DNA from: MED-G105 sp039025235
GTDB lineage: Bacteria > Pseudomonadota > Alphaproteobacteria > Caulobacterales > Parvularculaceae
Direction: 5' to 3'
Assembly (NCBI GenBank): GCA_039025235.1
Contig: JBCCOS010000008.1
Location: forward strand, 168,947-232,946
DNA length: 64,000 bases
This document shows positions 1 through 9,375 of the stretch, one piece after another; the stretch's first letter is position 1; each line of letters opens with the position of its first letter. The notes under the pieces were generated by a model. The model did no database searches, was not told where the DNA came from, and saw only the letters and a list, made by a program, of their open reading frames with translations. The position numbers and the translations under genes were made by a program.

Positions 1-3
1 GTA

Positions 4-2040
4 GTGAATCCATTTGGCTTAAAAAGTGGACTGTCGTTTGAGAGCTCAGCATTGAACAACCGCGTTCAATGGAAGTTAAACGATTGGCAGCTTGCGTTTC
101 ATGGCAGCGGTTCAGTGGGCGAAAATGGTGCTTTGCTGGAAGGATATGCAAAGCCGGAGGACATCGCTAAGGAATGGATGGGCTTCAGCATGTATGCCGA
201 ACCGCCACTTCAGGAAGGTTTGTCCGGTGCGCCATTGGATTATAAAATCATCGAAATATTTTGCCGAGATAGAGGGAAAAAATCCGCTTACTTACAGTCG
301 CATTCAAGCCGTGCGCCATATATTCTTGTAACGGCAGAAAAAAGGGGGTTCACGGCTGATTTTCGCAGCACAAAGGCATCTGATGTGACGCTTGATATCA
401 AAGACTGGGACGGTGTCGGCGCAACGGCCTACGTCATCATCCGCGATGCGCGTAACAGACTATATCCATCAGTACTTCAACGCTTAGAACCGGACCTTAG
501 TTTTCAACCGCAAATCTATCGCGCCAATGGCGAGAGCGTGCGCTTACCATCAGGGCAATACACTGTCACGCAGTGGCGAGGGCCGGAATATTTGAAGGAG
601 ACCCAATCGGTCACAATTGGTGGCAGCGATGGCACGAGAAATATCGACATTCGTCTTAAGCGTTGGATCGATGCCGCAGCACACGGTTGGTATCCAGGGG
701 ACACGCATATCCATCCGTCCGGTTGTAAGCATTATGAAGTGCCAACACCGGGCGTGACGCCTTCAACCATGGCCCGCCACGTTCGGGGCGAAGCGCTAAG
801 TGTTGGAAGCCTGTTGATATGGGGGCCATCTTATTACCACCAGAAAGAGTATTTCACAGGGCATGTTCACAAACCCAATGGTGCTTTGGGCCATCCGGAT
901 TATCAAAAGGCCAACAATACCACGCTTAAACCAAAATCAACACCGCGCGATGACGAGAGTATGATCCGTTATGATTTGGAAGTTTCGGTTTTTCCGAGTG
1001 CTCACTCAGGGCATCCTGTTTTATTGGGGCTGAAGGATCAAAACTTTCCTGACACAAATGAAATTAAAGACTGGCCTTCATGGAATCTACCTGTTTTAAG
1101 ATGGGCAAAATCACAAGGCGCCGTTGTTGGGTTTGCCCATGTTGGCTATGCCTTCGAGGTAGAATCGTCAGAACTCCCGAACTATGAGATGCCGACGATG
1201 AACGATGTCGGTGCAAATGAGTATTTTGTCGACATAACGCACGACGCCGTCGATTTTGTCAGTGGTGCTCAAATGGCGCCAACGAAGGAACTGAATTTGT
1301 GGTACCATAGTTTAAATTGCGGATTCGAGATAAGCATGGTTGGTGAAACAGATTTTCCCTGTGATGCAGGCTATGAACGTGTGGGCACAGGGCGAACCTA
1401 TGTCGGTCTTGAAACGCCTCCAACGGGTGATGCGGGGTACGCTGCTTGGATACAAGGCGTCAAAAATGGGCGCGTTTATTTTGGTGATGGCCGTAGTCAT
1501 TTTATTGACTATACGATCAATGGTCGTCCTGTCGGTGAGGACTCGGTTGCTTTGTCCGACCCAGGAGAGGTTCAAATAGACCTAAAGATTGCTGCCTATC
1601 TAGATGAGGAGCCGTTCGATCCAGATATCAATACCGAGACACCAAAATACCTTTATTGGCATCTGGAACGTGCGCGGATCGAGGGTACCAGAACGGTCCC
1701 ACTTGAAGTGATCATTAACGGTTTGCCGGTGCTCACAAAAGCGGTGCTTGCTGATGGAAAACTACGTGATTTTCAGTTTACAATCCCAATTGAGCGCAGC
1801 TCTTGGGTCGCTTTGCGGATATTGCCTTCGGGACATACAAACCCAATTTATGTAACCATTGGCGATAAGCCGGTACGAGCGTCGCGGCGTAGCGCCCAAT
1901 GGTTGCTCGATTGCTTAGACATATTATGGAACGAGAAGTCATATCGGATTAGAACCGAAGAACGCGCTGAGGCGAAAGACGCTTATGACCACGCGCGTAA
2001 AATATACCGACGTATCCGTAGTGAATGTGATGTTCTATAG
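4..2040 (+). CDS. CehA/McbA-family metallohydrolase (5' end probably outside window)
   Basis: The reading frame is open to the left edge, so the GTG at 4 may not be the true start and an N-terminal part may be missing. A PHP-like metal site is visible: GDTHIH with His235 and His237, GFAHVG with His379, and VGETDFP with Glu448/Asp450. This arrangement fits the CehA/McbA group of metal-dependent hydrolases, whose members cleave carbamate, amide or phosphoester substrates. Residues before about 225 look like beta-rich sandwich segments and the C-terminus is another beta region. No signal peptide is visible in the part present. The substrate cannot be told from sequence. The next gene is convergent (L-asparaginase). 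Confidence 0.72.
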   Translation: MNPFGLKSGLSFESSALNNRVQWKLNDWQLAFHGSGSVGENGALLEGYAKPEDIAKEWMGFSMYAEPPLQEGLSGAPLDYKIIEIFCRDRGKKSAYLQSHSSRAPYILVTAEKRGFTADFRSTKASDVTLDIKDWDGVGATAYVIIRDARNRLYPSVLQRLEPDLSFQPQIYRANGESVRLPSGQYTVTQWRGPEYLKETQSVTIGGSDGTRNIDIRLKRWIDAAAHGWYPGDTHIHPSGCKHYEVPTPGVTPSTMARHVRGEALSVGSLLIWGPSYYHQKEYFTGHVHKPNGALGHPDYQKANNTTLKPKSTPRDDESMIRYDLEVSVFPSAHSGHPVLLGLKDQNFPDTNEIKDWPSWNLPVLRWAKSQGAVVGFAHVGYAFEVESSELPNYEMPTMNDVGANEYFVDITHDAVDFVSGAQMAPTKELNLWYHSLNCGFEISMVGETDFPCDAGYERVGTGRTYVGLETPPTGDAGYAAWIQGVKNGRVYFGDGRSHFIDYTINGRPVGEDSVALSDPGEVQIDLKIAAYLDEEPFDPDINTETPKYLYWHLERARIEGTRTVPLEVIINGLPVLTKAVLADGKLRDFQFTIPIERSSWVALRILPSGHTNPIYVTIGDKPVRASRRSAQWLLDCLDILWNEKSYRIRTEERAEAKDAYDHARKIYRRIRSECDVL

Positions 2041-2051
2041 CGCTAGGTTTC

Positions 2052-2190
2052 TAGAGCGCTTCGCCGATAAGTTTGATCGGTTGATGGTTCCCCGTCCATC
2101 AACTCGGCAATAGGTCGAACAATTGTTCGACCGACCAAACAAGGACTTAGAGCGGCGTTCCGATTCCATCGGAACGCAAAAAGCTCTAGA
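2052..2190. repeat. Two-hairpin intergenic repeat, family A, copy 1 (with extra insert)
   Basis: The copy is bounded by near-inverted ends (CTAGAGC at the left, GCTCTAG at the right). It contains TCGCCGATAAG at the left and the palindrome TTCCGATTCCATCGGAA at the right. Compared with copies at 38228, 41852 and 59055 it carries extra palindromes in the middle (TTGATGG/CCATCAA and GGTCGAACAATTGTTCGACC). It lies between two convergent genes. Confidence 0.8.
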
Positions 2191-2334
2191 ATAATAATTT
2201 GATTGAGTGTAATTTGTAGGTCGTTTAAATTATAACCACTATCACATCGGGTTTCTGTGGGACATATGCTTGTCGAGGCTGAAAGGGGTGTCATAATCTG
2301 TGTGACCAAATGGATATGTAGCACCTAAACTTAA

Positions 2335-2361
2335 ATGTTCGCTTTTCAGGAAAGCGAACAT
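2335..2361 (-). terminator. Intrinsic terminator of the asparaginase gene
   Basis: Perfect 11-bp stem (ATGTTCGCTTT / AAAGCGAACAT) with a 5-nt loop, 24 nt past the asparaginase stop. On the minus strand the stem is followed by the T-rich run TTTAAGTTTAGG. It may also stop weakly on the plus strand. Confidence 0.65.
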
Positions 2362-2384
2362 AGTATTTAGTCGCTGGACACAAA

Positions 2385-3404
2385 CTAATCGACTTGAGAT
2401 CGTCCTGATGATGAGATCACATTTTGAAGAGTACTTCGCAAATCGTCCTTATCGTCATGTGTTGCCAATGCAAACGACAAAAGAATTCGGGCTTTTAGGC
2501 CATTTAAATCTTGGGCTGAAATCACACCACGTTCAAGCAAGTCCTTCTCTGATCCCGAAAATCCGTATGTCGAAGATAACACCGGCCCCTCGTGAATACG
2601 CGATGCCAAGATGACAGGAAGCCTAGCGGCAACTCTCTCTATAACTGGCACCCATTCGGACGGTACGTGCCCAGCACCCATGCCATTTATGACGATCCCG
2701 CGATAACCAAGTGCTTCAGCATTTTCCAAAAGAACGGGCGTGTCACCAAGCGCAACCTGAACAATAAGCACTGGCGCAGCATGAACGTCGTCATTCAAAC
2801 TTGGCAAACGATATGAAGCGGTTTTTTCGGTCGTCCACATATGCGGCGTGCCTTCGACAATTGCGCCAATCGGTCCGGGACCGGGTGAAGCAAATGACCG
2901 AATACGATGGGTATGCATTTTTTGTACATGACGTGCGGCGTGTACTTCATCATCCATGACCACTGTCACACCGGTATTTGCAGCTGCCGAGGACGTAACC
3001 CATTTTAATGCAGCGGCAATATTAGCAGGACCGTCCGCACCCAACTGACTTGGGTTTCGCATGGCACCGGACAAGGCAACAGGAATACGCTGACCGAGTA
3101 AAAGGCTGAGGCCAAAGGCAACCTCCTCAAGCGTATCAGTGCCTTGTGTTACGACAATTCCTGAAGCGCCTTCATCGGCTAAATCATCAATGCGTTTGGC
3201 CAATGAGATGACATCGTTTAAACTCAAGCTCGCGCTAGGAAGCTTGAGAAAGTCCTCAGCAAACAAATCTATCTCATCTGACGATAAAGATATACCGTCA
3301 ATGATTTGTTGTGCTCCGAGCGTCGGACGGACACTGGCGTTAGCGTCGCTTGTCATCGAGACTGTACCACCAAGCCCCAAGAGCCAAATTACTTGCTTGT
3401 TCAT
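2385..3404 (-). CDS. L-asparaginase (type I-like)
   Basis: 339 residues, usual length for the family. Both catalytic threonine motifs of L-asparaginase/glutaminase are present: GLGGTVSMT near residue 11 (nucleophile Thr14) and VTQGTDTLEE at 85-94 (Thr89-Asp90), plus the conserved SGAMR. It hydrolyses L-asparagine to aspartate and ammonia. No signal peptide is seen, so a cytoplasmic enzyme is likely. The gene stands alone with its own terminator, divergent from the phytase-like gene with about 165-245 bp between them. Asparaginase-like amidases on other amides cannot be excluded. Confidence 0.88.
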   Translation of the reverse strand: MNKQVIWLLGLGGTVSMTSDANASVRPTLGAQQIIDGISLSSDEIDLFAEDFLKLPSASLSLNDVISLAKRIDDLADEGASGIVVTQGTDTLEEVAFGLSLLLGQRIPVALSGAMRNPSQLGADGPANIAAALKWVTSSAAANTGVTVVMDDEVHAARHVQKMHTHRIRSFASPGPGPIGAIVEGTPHMWTTEKTASYRLPSLNDDVHAAPVLIVQVALGDTPVLLENAEALGYRGIVINGMGAGHVPSEWVPVIERVAARLPVILASRIHEGPVLSSTYGFSGSEKDLLERGVISAQDLNGLKARILLSFALATHDDKDDLRSTLQNVISSSGRSQVD

Positions 3405-3650
3405 GACGTCTATTTAAGCGTTTAAAGTGTTATCAAATTAAAATGAAACTCTGACCGCTTATATGCCTCACTTATTCAATGGAAGCCAGTTTAATCATAT
3501 GGGTGATAAATCATGTATGTCGGCGGCCTATTTTTTGTATTCTCAAACAGTGAGTAATGTTTACGGGTTGTGAGCTGTCATCGTATTGGAATACCATTAT
3601 ATTGGTTGAACTGTCTGTTTGTTTCACTTTTGATTTTGGTCAATTTATCC

Positions 3651-5009
3651 ATGTTTGTACGTCACACGTTAGATTTTGATTTAAGGCTTCGCTTATTGGT
3701 CCTAATTTTATCGCTAGGGTTATTTTCTGGGTGTGACCGCCTTGAGAAAGCTGCTCAGCCAATTTTAGATCTAGTGACAACCACAAAAAGTTCGCCAAAC
3801 ACAGAAGAAAACACGCAAACGGAGGAAAATGCACATTCGGACATGGACGCTACTAGTGTGGTGATTGCAGACGTCATTCCTCTCAAAGACAAACGTGTAT
3901 CGGATATCGATTATTGGGTTCATCCAACGTTGCCGTTCAATAGTCTTATAATTACAGCAAGCGATGATGGTCTCAAAGCATTTGACTTTGAATATTTTTC
4001 GGAAGTATCAACGATCAAATCAGACGCTTCACTGGCGTCAATACACGTTGTCTATCAGCTGTATAGAGATAATGCTTCTGGTGCGCGAAATGACAGCCCC
4101 AGCAACGTTCAGGCATATGCCGTAACCAGCAACCAGTCGGGCCCGGCAATCAATTTCTACGAAATAGATAATACTTCTAGGCAGTTCAAGGCTTTTGGAT
4201 CGTTAAACGTACCAGACATCAAAAATATCGACAAAGTCTGTGGGGGCAATATTGAAAACGATGCCCTCGCTCTCTTTGTAATTAGTGACGACAAATTCAT
4301 AGCGCTAGATCTAGAAAAAAATTCAGTAGACAAATTTATTATCAAAATAATGGAATCCGTTTCCCATCGTAACGGCGTTGATTGTACGGTTGACCCTAGC
4401 AGCGCACGCGTTTGGACGGCATCAAAAGACGGCGGCATATTTCTCTTTAGCGATGGTCGTCTCAATCGGATCCATCAAACTGACTATTCAATAATGGCGT
4501 TGGATCTAACCCCGAGAGCGCCGCTTGATAACGAACCATCATTTGCGGTCTTAGACGAGCCATCGGTTCAGAAAGCTTCTCTTACTTCTGGTTCTAATAC
4601 TGCCGGCGTCTTAATCAGTGTGGCGCATGATAACGGACTAATAACGTTGATCAGTCCCGATGGCGATAGCCGTGGCCGTTATCGTTTTTCTGGGTCGTTC
4701 GACTATGTCGACCACACTGCGAGCACCGCATTTGGAATGGGCTTTGGAAATTTTGGCGCCGTCTACCGCGGCGGCGCTGTGGCGGTCGCAGGCCCCGGGC
4801 CTGCGTATACCGAGAATGGTCTAAATGACCCGTCCGGTCGTTCGGTTGATAATTCTTCTGCATCTTATGTAAGGATCGTGCCTTGGAATAGTGTTCTCAG
4901 CGCCCTATCCTTGCCCGTTGAGTTTCCTCTTAATCCGCGTGCTCCTTATCCGATTGAGGAAGATGACGGTGTTTTAAACATCAATCCTACTTTCGGAGAA
5001 GGAAAATGA
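3651..5009 (+). CDS. Phytase-like beta-propeller lipoprotein
   Basis: From the ATG at 3651 the protein has a textbook 28-residue lipoprotein signal ending in LFSGC (Cys28). An in-frame GTG at 3570 would add a second hydrophobic stretch; neither start has a good ribosome-binding site. The mature part carries the DYWVHPTLPFNSLII signature of beta-propeller (3-phytase) proteins and a second match, VDPSSARVWTASKDGG, typical of blades in that fold. The family releases phosphate from phytate, but members in marine alphaproteobacteria are diverse and the substrate is uncertain. The last 64 bp overlap the 3' end of the convergent heme A synthase gene. Confidence 0.7.
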   Translation: MFVRHTLDFDLRLRLLVLILSLGLFSGCDRLEKAAQPILDLVTTTKSSPNTEENTQTEENAHSDMDATSVVIADVIPLKDKRVSDIDYWVHPTLPFNSLIITASDDGLKAFDFEYFSEVSTIKSDASLASIHVVYQLYRDNASGARNDSPSNVQAYAVTSNQSGPAINFYEIDNTSRQFKAFGSLNVPDIKNIDKVCGGNIENDALALFVISDDKFIALDLEKNSVDKFIIKIMESVSHRNGVDCTVDPSSARVWTASKDGGIFLFSDGRLNRIHQTDYSIMALDLTPRAPLDNEPSFAVLDEPSVQKASLTSGSNTAGVLISVAHDNGLITLISPDGDSRGRYRFSGSFDYVDHTASTAFGMGFGNFGAVYRGGAVAVAGPGPAYTENGLNDPSGRSVDNSSASYVRIVPWNSVLSALSLPVEFPLNPRAPYPIEEDDGVLNINPTFGEGK

Positions 5010-6034
5010 AGGCCTGTGTTATAGCTTCCATGCGCCGCTAGCAATGCAAGCGCTAAAGTCGTAAGAGCACCTAGTTGATGCGCGAGCCCCAAGCTAATTG
5101 GCGTCATGGTAAGGACCGTCCATACGCCAAGCGCCGCTTGCAAACAAATAGCGGCCAAGACGGCCATATACCTAACACCATTTTCAGATGTCCGATATTT
5201 CCATACCGTGACTGCGGCAACTGCGAGCAAAACATAGGCCCCAATGCGATGATTGAATTGTACAGCTGCCATTGACTCGAATAGGCCTTGAAATCTTGGC
5301 ACACCTTCAAAATAGCCCTCTGGGACAAACCGCCCATTCATCAAAGGCCAGGTATTGTACGCTGTGCCGGCACGCAATCCCGCAACGAACGCGCCGAGGA
5401 TGATTTGTCCGTAAACCCCAATAACTAGGGTGATGGCATAGGGCGCTGACGGTAACGGAATGGCGCGCCTCTCGGTTATGAGATCAAGCGCTGTCCATAG
5501 GATAGCAGCGAAAAGCGCTATTGCTAACGCCAAATGAGCGGCCAATCGATACTGGCTGACGTCAACGCGATCAACCAGGCCCGATGAAACCATCCACCAC
5601 CCTAAAAACCCTTGAAAGCCTCCGAGTATAAAAAATAAGCCAAGGCGTGATCCTAATTTACGATTGATACGACCCATCGCTGCGAAAATGATCAGTGGGA
5701 TGAGAAAGGCAAAACCAAGAAATCTTCCATACAGTCTATGCCCCCACTCCCACCAATAGATGACCTTGAACGCATCAAGTGACATACCGGCATTAACCTC
5801 AGAATACTCTGGAATCGACTTATATTTTGAAAATTCGCTTTGCCAATGAACATCACTCATCGGGGGCAATGCACCCGAGACGGGCTTCCATTCTGTTATC
5901 GAAAGACCTGAGTCCGTCAGCCGAGTTGCGCCTCCGACTGCGACCATTCCAGCGATAAGAACGGCCATCACAAAGAGCCAAATCGCGACGGGTTTGATTT
6001 TCGGATCAGTGATTATTGTAACAGTTTTGTTCAT
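4946..6034 (-). CDS. ctaA: Heme A synthase (COX15/CtaA)
   Basis: 362-residue polytopic membrane protein with the family signature VGGATRLTDSGLSITEWKP after the first transmembrane helix and the conserved His-containing segment WWEWGHRLYGRFLG. It oxidises the C8 methyl of heme O to make heme A for aa3-type cytochrome oxidase. The ATG at 6034 is preferred over the upstream in-frame start at 6079 because it gives the usual short cytoplasmic lead-in before helix 1. Eight hydrophobic segments are apparent. The C-terminal codons overlap the phytase-like gene on the other strand. No cytochrome oxidase subunit genes are nearby. Confidence 0.93.
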   Translation of the reverse strand: MNKTVTIITDPKIKPVAIWLFVMAVLIAGMVAVGGATRLTDSGLSITEWKPVSGALPPMSDVHWQSEFSKYKSIPEYSEVNAGMSLDAFKVIYWWEWGHRLYGRFLGFAFLIPLIIFAAMGRINRKLGSRLGLFFILGGFQGFLGWWMVSSGLVDRVDVSQYRLAAHLALAIALFAAILWTALDLITERRAIPLPSAPYAITLVIGVYGQIILGAFVAGLRAGTAYNTWPLMNGRFVPEGYFEGVPRFQGLFESMAAVQFNHRIGAYVLLAVAAVTVWKYRTSENGVRYMAVLAAICLQAALGVWTVLTMTPISLGLAHQLGALTTLALALLAAHGSYNTGLHFPSPKVGLMFKTPSSSSIG

Positions 6035-6130
6035 GGTAAGCGTATACGACGGAAATCTTGATAAATTAAGTCGTCGCATGGTCGCGTCATCACAGGTGGC
6101 TCAGTAGCTAGTAAGCCCGTGATTTGCTGC

Positions 6131-7171
6131 CTACAAAGGGCTTGGATCTAAGCAATACGCCCCAGATTGAGAAAATAATCGACCGCCGGTTCCCAATTTA
6201 AACCGGGCAATACCGGGGCGCTGATTGGTGTCCAATCCACCTAAATCGAGTATCCCGACCCCCTTATTTTTCAAGATCAGCATGGAACGCCAAAGAAGCA
6301 AATTATGTGCATTCACGGCTTTTCCCGCCTCGCTGGCCCACCCAATATGATAGGTCGCAGCCTGGCCATGACGAAGGAACAAAACGGCGCCAAGGCGATC
6401 GGTTCCGAGTCTTGCTTCTAGTGCAATCACGGCGTTAGTGCCTGCCTCTTGGTGAAACATTATCGTGAAGCCTGACGGCAACGCATTGTACCCGGCGCGA
6501 ACCTGTTGCGCGCGTTCTTCTTCTAAAATCCATTGATAGTCGGATGGTTTTTGACCGACACGATTGATGTCAATGTTTGCTTTTTCTGCGGCCTTTAATC
6601 GATTTCGCCATTTGCCATCAAGTTGCTTGCGGAGAACCTCCTCGTCAGCACTGAGATCAATCAGAACGGTATGATACGCACTTACAACGCGGACCAAGTT
6701 TGCTTCACTCTCAAGATTCGATTGATCGCTTTCTGGCATCACCAGAAGCGCCTTTAACCCTCTGATCGGTAACGTCGTTTTGATCAACCTATAAGCTGAT
6801 AGTTTCGCTGTATTAGAAATTTTATTCTCCGGCTCCAGCCAGACTGGACCGCGAAGGATTGTTGCAAGCGTAGCCAGCCCCCAAAAGCGGCGGACCTGAA
6901 TCTGTGCCAAGGCGATTGGTTGGCCTCCGCAACGAATAATCGCGCGGTGCACTTCTCCGCCTACTTTTGAAATCACGGCCCCGTAGGCATAGGCCTGTTG
7001 ATAAGCGGCGTAAGGAACGCTTTCAAACAAACGTCTCCACTCGTTCACCGATGCCGCATTCCATTCAATACTCAAGCCGTCATCGCCCGGAGCAAGTGCG
7101 TCCTCATCGCCCATCCATTGGGCAGAAACCGGCGCTGTCTGGTGCAGTGATTTTGCGATTTCTGACGACAT
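6131..7171 (-). CDS. FemAB/GNAT-like acyltransferase
   Basis: 346 residues from the ATG at 7171. The first half contains YAAYQQAYAYGAVISK and a beta segment ending GPVWLEPE, and the second half has FLRHGQAATYHIGWASE and LDLGGLDTNQRPGIARFK. This tandem acyltransferase-fold pattern is typical of FemABX-related proteins annotated in alphaproteobacteria as peptidoglycan bridge-formation or GNAT-type enzymes. The substrate is unknown; these organisms do not normally have interpeptide bridges, so a true Fem role is unlikely. The frame stays open upstream to 7366, but that extension is low-complexity and unlike the family. Confidence 0.7.
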   Translation of the reverse strand: MSSEIAKSLHQTAPVSAQWMGDEDALAPGDDGLSIEWNAASVNEWRRLFESVPYAAYQQAYAYGAVISKVGGEVHRAIIRCGGQPIALAQIQVRRFWGLATLATILRGPVWLEPENKISNTAKLSAYRLIKTTLPIRGLKALLVMPESDQSNLESEANLVRVVSAYHTVLIDLSADEEVLRKQLDGKWRNRLKAAEKANIDINRVGQKPSDYQWILEEERAQQVRAGYNALPSGFTIMFHQEAGTNAVIALEARLGTDRLGAVLFLRHGQAATYHIGWASEAGKAVNAHNLLLWRSMLILKNKGVGILDLGGLDTNQRPGIARFKLGTGGRLFSQSGAYCLDPSPL

Positions 7172-7432
7172 ATAATAATGTATAGCGATGGTTCGCTTTG
7201 AAAAACAAACCCATAAGCAAGTTGCCACTAAAGGCTCGGTCAAAGGTCTCACCCTTCCCGCGCCACACCTAACAAAAGGTGGGATTTGGCTTATCGTCCG
7301 CCATCTTGGCTTGCCTATTATGTCCGCACTATTGGCGCTCGATATTGCCCTGTTTTTCGTATTCAAATATGTCTTTAACAGCTGCTATGGGATTTTATGT
7401 TTACTGTGAGCGTTGAGCTTGATCAGTAATTG

Positions 7433-7900
7433 TCAAATCGGTTTTTGACTCCCATAAACCTCATGTGCGCGCTTCTCAAAGGCGCTCGCCATTTTTGAAA
7501 ATGCTTCATCAAAAAACGTTTGTGCAGCGCCTTGTAGCAGCGGATTTTTGAACGAGAAGTCTATTTCGAATTTAACGATTGCGCCCCCCTTCCCGTCATC
7601 CTCAAAGCGCCATTGATTGCGCATGTGACGCATGGGACCACGCACATAGCGGGTATCAATCAGTTTTTCGTCTTTGTTCAGAAGAACATCGCTCCGGAAC
7701 TGCTCGCGAAAAAGTCTAAACCCAACAACCATATCAGCTAAGTACCGCTCCACCCCTTTCTGTTCAGAATCTGGTCGAGAGATGATCCGCAACGCCTGAC
7801 ACCAAGGAATAAAGCTGGGATAGGATTCGACGTCAGCAACGAGGTCGAACATTTGGGCCGGCGTAAAAGGAACGCGGGTTTTTGTCTCCCGTCTTGGCAT
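7433..7900 (-). CDS. RatA/COQ10-type START-domain protein
   Basis: 155 residues from the ATG at 7900, which leaves 10 nt after lipA; the longer in-frame version would run into lipA. The sequence MPRRETKTRVPFTPAQMFDL and the following VADVESYPSFIPWC match the polyketide-cyclase/COQ10 family. In mitochondria and alphaproteobacteria this family binds coenzyme Q and helps respiration; the E. coli relative RatA was described as a toxin that blocks 70S formation. Pairing with lipA is usual in alphaproteobacteria, favouring a metabolic or respiratory role over toxin function. Likely co-transcribed with lipA. Confidence 0.88.
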   Translation of the reverse strand: MPRRETKTRVPFTPAQMFDLVADVESYPSFIPWCQALRIISRPDSEQKGVERYLADMVVGFRLFREQFRSDVLLNKDEKLIDTRYVRGPMRHMRNQWRFEDDGKGGAIVKFEIDFSFKNPLLQGAAQTFFDEAFSKMASAFEKRAHEVYGSQKPI

Positions 7901-7910
7901 AAAAGTAAAC

Positions 7911-8885
7911 TCAACCCTGCTTCGCGCGGCGAGCGGCTTGCAATTTTGCGAAATCGTCACCGGCATGGTGCGAAGACCGCGTCAGAGGGCTAGCAGACAC
8001 CATCAAAAAGCCCTTTGCTCTCGCAATGGCTTCGTAGGATTTAAATTCTTCGGGAGTAACAAAACGTTCGACTGCCGCATGTTTCCGCGTTGGCTGCAAA
8101 TACTGGCCAATCGTAATAAAATCGATGCCGGCGCAACGCATATCGTCCATGACCTGCATCACTTCCTGTTTTGTTTCGCCAAGTCCAACCATAATACCGG
8201 ACTTTGTAAACATTTCTGGATCGCATTCTTTCACCCGCTCCAAGAGCCTTAGGGAGTGAAAATATCGAGATCCGGGCCGGACTGCTAAGTATAACCGCGG
8301 GGTAGTCTCGAGGTTATGATTAAAAACATCGGGCTTGGACGCTATAACGACTTCAGCGGCCCCCTCTTTCCTTAGAAAATCAGGGGTGAGAATCTCGATT
8401 GTTGTGTTCGGGTTGTTCGCTCGAATTGCTGTAACAACGGATGCGAAATGCTCAGCGCCGCCGTCTGTGAGATCGTCTCTATCAACAGACGTAATAACAA
8501 CGTGATTGAGGCCCATTTCTGCGACCGCATTCGCCACGTTTTCCGGCTCTTCGGGGTCAAGAGCGGACGGCAAACCGGTCTTAACATTGCAAAAAGCGCA
8601 AGCACGCGTGCAGGTATCGCCCATGATCATCATGGTCGCATGTTTTTTCTCCCAGCATTCCCCGATATTGGGACAGGCAGCCTCTTCACAAACGGTATGA
8701 AGCTTTTTCGTGCGAACGATCGCTTTTGTTTCGGCAAAACCCTTAGACGTCGGGGCTTTTACGCGGATCCAAGAAGGTTTACGCGCTATTGGCGTATCCG
8801 GTCGATTTTGTTTCTCCGGATGACGCAATGAAGGCGTTTCATCGCTTTTTGTAATTTGTTTATGAAGGTCTAGGAGTACGGTCAT
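7911..8885 (-). CDS. lipA: Lipoyl synthase
   Basis: 324 residues. Both iron-sulfur cluster motifs are intact: auxiliary cluster CEEAACPNIGEC (Cys66, Cys71, Cys77) and radical-SAM cluster CTRACAFC (Cys92, Cys96, Cys99). It inserts two sulfurs into octanoyl groups on lipoyl domains of 2-oxoacid dehydrogenases. The ATG at 8885 is preferred to the TTG-like start at 8894. The ratA-type gene follows 10 nt downstream, so the two probably share one transcript. Confidence 0.97.
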   Translation of the reverse strand: MTVLLDLHKQITKSDETPSLRHPEKQNRPDTPIARKPSWIRVKAPTSKGFAETKAIVRTKKLHTVCEEAACPNIGECWEKKHATMMIMGDTCTRACAFCNVKTGLPSALDPEEPENVANAVAEMGLNHVVITSVDRDDLTDGGAEHFASVVTAIRANNPNTTIEILTPDFLRKEGAAEVVIASKPDVFNHNLETTPRLYLAVRPGSRYFHSLRLLERVKECDPEMFTKSGIMVGLGETKQEVMQVMDDMRCAGIDFITIGQYLQPTRKHAAVERFVTPEEFKSYEAIARAKGFLMVSASPLTRSSHHAGDDFAKLQAARRAKQG

Positions 8886-9013
8886 AAGAAGCATGTAGCA
8901 ACGACCGCTTGGCTTGATAAGACATTGAAGCCTTAAAGGTACGGTCCGTCGCAGGTATTCTTAAAAAGCAAATACTTTTAGTCCGTTAAGACGCAGAATT
9001 ATCTCGATTACAA

Positions 9014-9048
9014 CAAAAAAAGCGCTGCGACCCAACGGAAGCAGCGCT
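9014..9048 (-). terminator. Intrinsic terminator after the 98-residue gene
   Basis: Perfect 8-bp GC-rich stem (AGCGCTGC / GCAGCGCT, 9021-9028 with 9041-9048) followed on the minus strand by TTTTTTG. It lies about 30 nt past the stop at 9079 and is the clearest Rho-independent terminator in the window. Confidence 0.85.
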
Positions 9049-9078
9049 CATCGATTGCGTTAGCTTAAATCGTAAAGC

Positions 9079-9375
9079 TTAGGCGCGTGCGCCAGAGAAT
9101 GTTGCGTTGCCGAACGATCCAAGCTTAACGTTTCCGCTAATCGTGTCACCGTCAACTTCACCTTCAAATTCTAACGTCATCGGCATTGGCGAGGTAATGT
9201 CGGCTTTCCATGCCACTTTGCCGCCGTCTACAGTGCCGTCTTTGAGGTCAGCTCTACCAGTGGCGCCAGACATTTCACCGCTTAATGCGCCGCCATCAGA
9301 CTTCAGTGTAAGCGTCCCATTTTGCTCACCCATTGGGGTTTTCATTGAAAGATTCCAGTTTCCGTCAACAGACAT
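9079..9375 (-). CDS. Small conserved beta-rich protein of unknown function
   Basis: 98 residues, starting at the ATG at 9375 behind a strong AAGGAGAG ribosome-binding site (an in-frame TTG one codon earlier is not needed). The protein alternates short strands and glycine turns (GNWNLSMKTPMGEQNGTLTL, SGNVKLGSFGNATFSGARA), suggesting a single small beta-barrel or lipocalin-like fold. There is no signal peptide. Similar short proteins recur in alphaproteobacteria without known function. It has its own strong terminator and so forms a single-gene unit between lipA and the DUF1080 gene. Confidence 0.8.
   Translation of the reverse strand: MSVDGNWNLSMKTPMGEQNGTLTLKSDGGALSGEMSGATGRADLKDGTVDGGKVAWKADITSPMPMTLEFEGEVDGDTISGNVKLGSFGNATFSGARA

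Noticed and set aside
2043..2324. 93-codon minus-strand frame between CehA-like and asparaginase genes
   Set aside because: It reads through the family A repeat and has no protein character.
7188..7409. 73-codon plus-strand frame with a hydrophobic C-terminal stretch in front of the FemAB-like gene
   Set aside because: No ribosome-binding site and no recognisable family. It overlaps the unlikely N-terminal extension of the opposite gene, so neither is taken as coding.
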